Positions 14,535-16,895 of a stretch of 16,895 nucleotides of DNA are shown here, one piece after another. The stretch is taken from NCBI GenBank assembly GCA_002331625.1, contig DCZN01000073.1, forward strand, positions 80,056 to 96,950, read 5' to 3'. The notes below the pieces were generated by a model. That model had not been told where the DNA came from. It did not search any database and worked only from the letters and a program-made list of their open reading frames with translations. The translations under genes were made by a program, and so were the position numbers. This DNA comes from Nitrospira sp. UBA2083. Lineage in GTDB: Bacteria; Nitrospirota; Nitrospiria; Nitrospirales; Nitrospiraceae. Each line of letters starts with the position of its first letter. The first letter of the stretch is position 1.

Positions 14535-15561
14535 ACTCAACCGCGGGCTCCTCTCCGGTGGAGGAAACGATCTCACCGATCTGCCAGCCTCGGTCTCCCA
14601 GCGATGCAGCACGGGTCAGCACGCTGCTTACGGAATCCGGGGATACGACGAGAATCAGTCCGACACCCATGTTGAATACCCGGTACATCTCGTCACGCTC
14701 AATCCGTCCTAAACGGCTCATCACGTCAAAGACCGGCGGAACCGACCAAGCCGTCCGAATGATCCGTGCCCGTACACCTTTTGGAAACACGCGAGGCAAA
14801 TTTTCCGTAATGCCTCCTCCGGTGATGTGGGCGATACCTTTTATTGGAAATTGTTCGACTAGCGCCAAAATCTGTTTCGCATAAATCCTGGTTGGTGTCA
14901 GGAGCACTTCCCCGATGGATCCATTCAGTTCAGCCAGACGGCTGGCGATCGTCAGCTTGGCCTGGTCAAACAAGACTCGCCGGGCCAGTGAATACCCGTT
15001 GCTATGCAGGCCGGAGGAAGCCAACCCAATCACGGCATCCCCAGGAACAATATGTCGGCCATCGATAATCTTTGGGCGATCCACAGCGCCGACGGCAAAA
15101 CCGGCTAGGTCGTATTCCCCTTCGGGATAGAATGACGGCATCTCAGCAGTTTCACCCCCGATCAGTGCACAGCCGGCTTGGCGGCAGCCTTCGGCAACTC
15201 CAGATACCACGGCCTGAGCCTTCGTCACCGATAATTTCCCGGTCGCGAAATAGTCCAAGAAAAAGAGTGGCTCGGCACCGCTCACCGCAATATCATTGAC
15301 ACACATGGCGACCAAGTCGATACCGACGGTGTCGTGCTTATCCATCATGAAGGCAAGCTTCAACTTGGTCCCGACTCCGTCCGTTCCTGAGACAAGGACC
15401 GGCTCCTTGTACTTGCCGGCCTGCAGACCAAAGAGGCCGCCAAACCCCCCCAAGTCGGTCAGAACCTCCGGTCGAAACGTTGATCGGACGAGCGGCTTGA
15501 TCCGGTCAACCAACTCATCGCCGGCATCGATATCTACCCCAGCATCACGATAGGTCGTCAT
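14524..15561 (-). CDS. purM: Phosphoribosylformylglycinamidine cyclo-ligase (AIR synthetase)
   Basis: A 345-residue enzyme that closes the imidazole ring of AIR from FGAM with ATP, the fifth step of purine synthesis. Diagnostic blocks: [20 protein letters not shown] at the N terminus, LGGFGGLF, the ATP-site [47 protein letters not shown], and [16 protein letters not shown] in the C-terminal half. The length is typical. It is upstream of and overlapping purN, a common bacterial arrangement. The ribosome binding site is weak (GGGA about 10 nt before the ATG). The promoter must lie in the 255-nt divergent gap shared with the response regulator gene. Confidence 0.96.
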   Translation of the reverse strand: MTTYRDAGVDIDAGDELVDRIKPLVRSTFRPEVLTDLGGFGGLFGLQAGKYKEPVLVSGTDGVGTKLKLAFMMDKHDTVGIDLVAMCVNDIAVSGAEPLFFLDYFATGKLSVTKAQAVVSGVAEGCRQAGCALIGGETAEMPSFYPEGEYDLAGFAVGAVDRPKIIDGRHIVPGDAVIGLASSGLHSNGYSLARRVLFDQAKLTIASRLAELNGSIGEVLLTPTRIYAKQILALVEQFPIKGIAHITGGGITENLPRVFPKGVRARIIRTAWSVPPVFDVMSRLGRIERDEMYRVFNMGVGLILVVSPDSVSSVLTRAASLGDRGWQIGEIVSSTGEEPAVEYVD

Positions 15562-15758
15562 CGTAGAATGTCCCGAATTAGGTTAAGGCCGAGATTCAGG
15601 TTGAGTCGAGGACACTTCTGCAAGATTTCTGTGCCTTGAACTTACACCCTTGCATCAGTCTTTCTTCGGAGGGGGCATCTTAGCGGAGGGTATCTGCGAG
15701 GTCAACGCACCAACTGATGTTGACTTACACAACTCCACCTCTGTCTTCCGCTTTTTCC

Positions 15759-15786
15759 TTGCTGCCCTAGGAATTCCCCCTATACT
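15759..15786 (+). promoter_or_regulatory. Sigma-70-type promoter candidate for the response regulator
   Basis: TTGCTG (15759-15764), a 16-nt spacer, then TATACT (15781-15786). Transcription would start near 15793, leaving a leader of about 50 nt before the preferred start at 15844. The purM promoter on the other strand could not be placed. Confidence 0.4.
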
Positions 15787-15843
15787 AACGGAGTTGTATC
15801 CTTTCTGTGCGTCTAGGTGCCCAACCCAAGGAAGGTGAACTCG

Positions 15844-16461
15844 GTGGCAATCGTGATCGTCGACGACTCTCCCGATGAGCGGCTGCTGCTTCATCATATC
15901 CTCAAGAATGCCGGCTATCGCGACTTGATCACTGTCTCGTCTGCCCGTGATGCCTTCCTGCAACTGGACCTGGATCACGCCGGTGCCAACGGAGTCAACG
16001 CGGATGTCATCTTGTTGGACATCAAGATGCCGGACATGGATGGGATCGAAGCCTGTCGGCGCATCAAAGCCATTCCTGCCTTTGCAGACATCTCAATCAT
16101 CATCGTGACGGCGCGGGAGCAGAAGGACTGGCTCCAGGCGGCATTTGATGCCGGGGCAACAGACTACATCAGAAAACCAGTTGAGCAGGTCGAGCTTCTC
16201 GCGAGAGTCAAATCAGCGATCAAGCTCAAGCGGGAAACTGAGGCGAGAAAAAGCTGGGAACAGGAGGTCGCCAAAACGATCGACGAGCTCGACCGCACGC
16301 TGCGCGACATGGCCAGGTTACAACAACTCATTCCTGTCTGCCGCTCTTGCAGAAAGGCTCATCCTGAGCAAATCTCTGAAACCGCGCTCAATCAATACGT
16401 GCAGGCCCACCCTGAGACCACGTTTCAAGACCTTGTCTGCTCGACCTGCTCAAGAACATAA
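15844..16461 (+). CDS. Response regulator: REC domain, coiled coil, C-terminal four-cysteine module
   Basis: A 205-residue protein from the GTG at 15844. That start was chosen because AAGG lies 8 nt upstream and the REC domain then begins normally (MAIVIVDDSPDE); GTGs at 15817 and 15835 are alternatives. REC residues are complete: Asp7-Asp8, phospho-acceptor Asp59 in LLDIKMP, Thr89, Lys111 in RKP. Residues about 113-160 form a charged helix, probably coiled coil. The tail carries CRSC (166-169) and CSTC (199-202), a layout resembling the LLPICsxCKKIR...FSHgiCpxC module found after REC or PAS domains. The Cys pairs could bind a metal. There is no DNA-binding or output enzyme domain. Its partner kinase is not in the window. 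Confidence 0.9.
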   Translation: MAIVIVDDSPDERLLLHHILKNAGYRDLITVSSARDAFLQLDLDHAGANGVNADVILLDIKMPDMDGIEACRRIKAIPAFADISIIIVTAREQKDWLQAAFDAGATDYIRKPVEQVELLARVKSAIKLKRETEARKSWEQEVAKTIDELDRTLRDMARLQQLIPVCRSCRKAHPEQISETALNQYVQAHPETTFQDLVCSTCSRT

Positions 16462-16478
16462 TCTCGTCGTGCTGTCGT

Positions 16479-16895
16479 TCAACTCTCCGGCCGCATCTCC
16501 ACGTCAAGCAACTTAATCTTCCGGTGGAGATGACTCCGTTCGATCTTGAGATCTTCAGCCGTCCGTGAGATGTTCCAATGATGTTCCCGCAGTTTTCGGC
16601 TGATGTATTCTTTTTCGAATGCATTCCTAGCGTCTCTGAGCGAATCGTAGGATTTGGTGAGGAGCGGGGCGGCGGCCTGATGGTTGACAGGCACAGTACT
16701 TGTCGTTCGACCCTGTAATGATAGTGTGGCGTGTGACGCTTCAATCACAAATCCCGGAACCATGATCATAAGCCGCTCGGTCAAATTCCTAAGCTCCCGA
16801 ATATTGCCGGGCCATTCATACTGCTGAAAGACAGCCATCGCCTCCGGGGATACGTCCTTCATCCGCAAGCCTTGCTCTTCGGCATGCATCCTCAT
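16479..16895 (-). CDS. NtrX-like sigma-54-dependent response regulator, C-terminal part (5' end beyond window)
   Basis: 138 codons are visible and the frame stays open to the right edge; the Met at 16895 is internal. The part seen is the end of the AAA+ sigma-54 activator domain (EWPGNIRELRNLTERLMIM, the PGNvREL motif), a linker, and a Fis-type helix-turn-helix: DARNAFEKEYISRKL, then NISRTAEDLKIERSHLHRKI. The FE-x-EYI and ERS-x-LHRKIK features are characteristic of NtrX-type regulators, which with NtrY respond to nitrogen, redox or envelope signals. The receiver domain and the GAFTGA loop are not in the window, so the name rests on the C terminus. It converges on the response regulator gene with a 17-nt gap and no terminator in between. 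Confidence 0.85.
   Translation of the reverse strand: MRMHAEEQGLRMKDVSPEAMAVFQQYEWPGNIRELRNLTERLMIMVPGFVIEASHATLSLQGRTTSTVPVNHQAAAPLLTKSYDSLRDARNAFEKEYISRKLREHHWNISRTAEDLKIERSHLHRKIKLLDVEMRPES

Noticed and set aside
14535..14612. Upstream extension of purN
   Set aside because: It only overlaps purM in another frame. PurN homologues start just before the VAVLASG motif, matching the ATG at 14534.
16462..16478. Bidirectional terminator between the two regulators
   Set aside because: The 17-nt gap holds no inverted repeat.

Overview
The window reads as ordinary bacterial chromosome of moderate GC. It carries one large exopolysaccharide (EPS) or capsule gene block, followed by housekeeping and regulatory genes. 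Gene content, protein style and the NtrX-like regulator would fit Nitrospirota, perhaps Nitrospira. That is an impression from sequence style and no marker gene was checked. I see no transposase, tRNA, rRNA, CRISPR array or prophage gene.

Left region (1-8663, minus strand): eight tightly packed genes, transcribed from high to low coordinates. In order of transcription they are an Rmd-like SDR reductase/epimerase, a LegB-like sugar-nucleotide 4,6-dehydratase, a sugar-1-phosphate nucleotidyltransferase, two consecutive Wza-type (OPX) export lipoproteins, a Wzz/GumC chain-length protein, a CpsD/BY-kinase-like ATPase, and a large fusion protein that runs off the left edge. The fusion joins a nucleotidyltransferase-like domain, left-handed beta-helix repeats and a polyprenyl-phosphate sugar transferase. 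Most junctions overlap by 1-4 nt or are separated by only 5-14 nt, so this is very probably one operon. It supplies activated sugars, the initiating transferase and the envelope-spanning export machinery. Glycosyltransferases, flippase and polymerase are not in view and presumably lie beyond the left edge.

Middle region (8664-11721, plus strand): a 0.7-kb non-coding divergent region holds two C-rich direct repeats and a pair of perfect AT-rich palindromes. Then comes gmd (GDP-mannose 4,6-dehydratase), whose product is the natural substrate of the Rmd-like protein on the other side. After another 0.45-kb gap there is a DUF72/YecE-family gene that may be leaderless.

Right region (11722-16895): a minus-strand OmpA/MotB-type protein with a long coiled coil, then purN and purM (minus, overlapping), a plus-strand response regulator with a C-terminal four-cysteine module, and the 3' part of an NtrX-like sigma-54 activator (minus), cut by the right edge.

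The most unusual content is in the two most distal EPS genes visible. The fusion protein has lost the nucleotidyltransferase signature residues (Arg, Lys and metal Asp), although an intact nucleotidyltransferase sits five genes earlier in the same operon. The BY-kinase-like ATPase has Thr where the Walker A Lys should be and lacks a C-terminal tyrosine cluster. Together they suggest an EPS assembly system in which two enzyme folds have become regulatory or scaffold parts.
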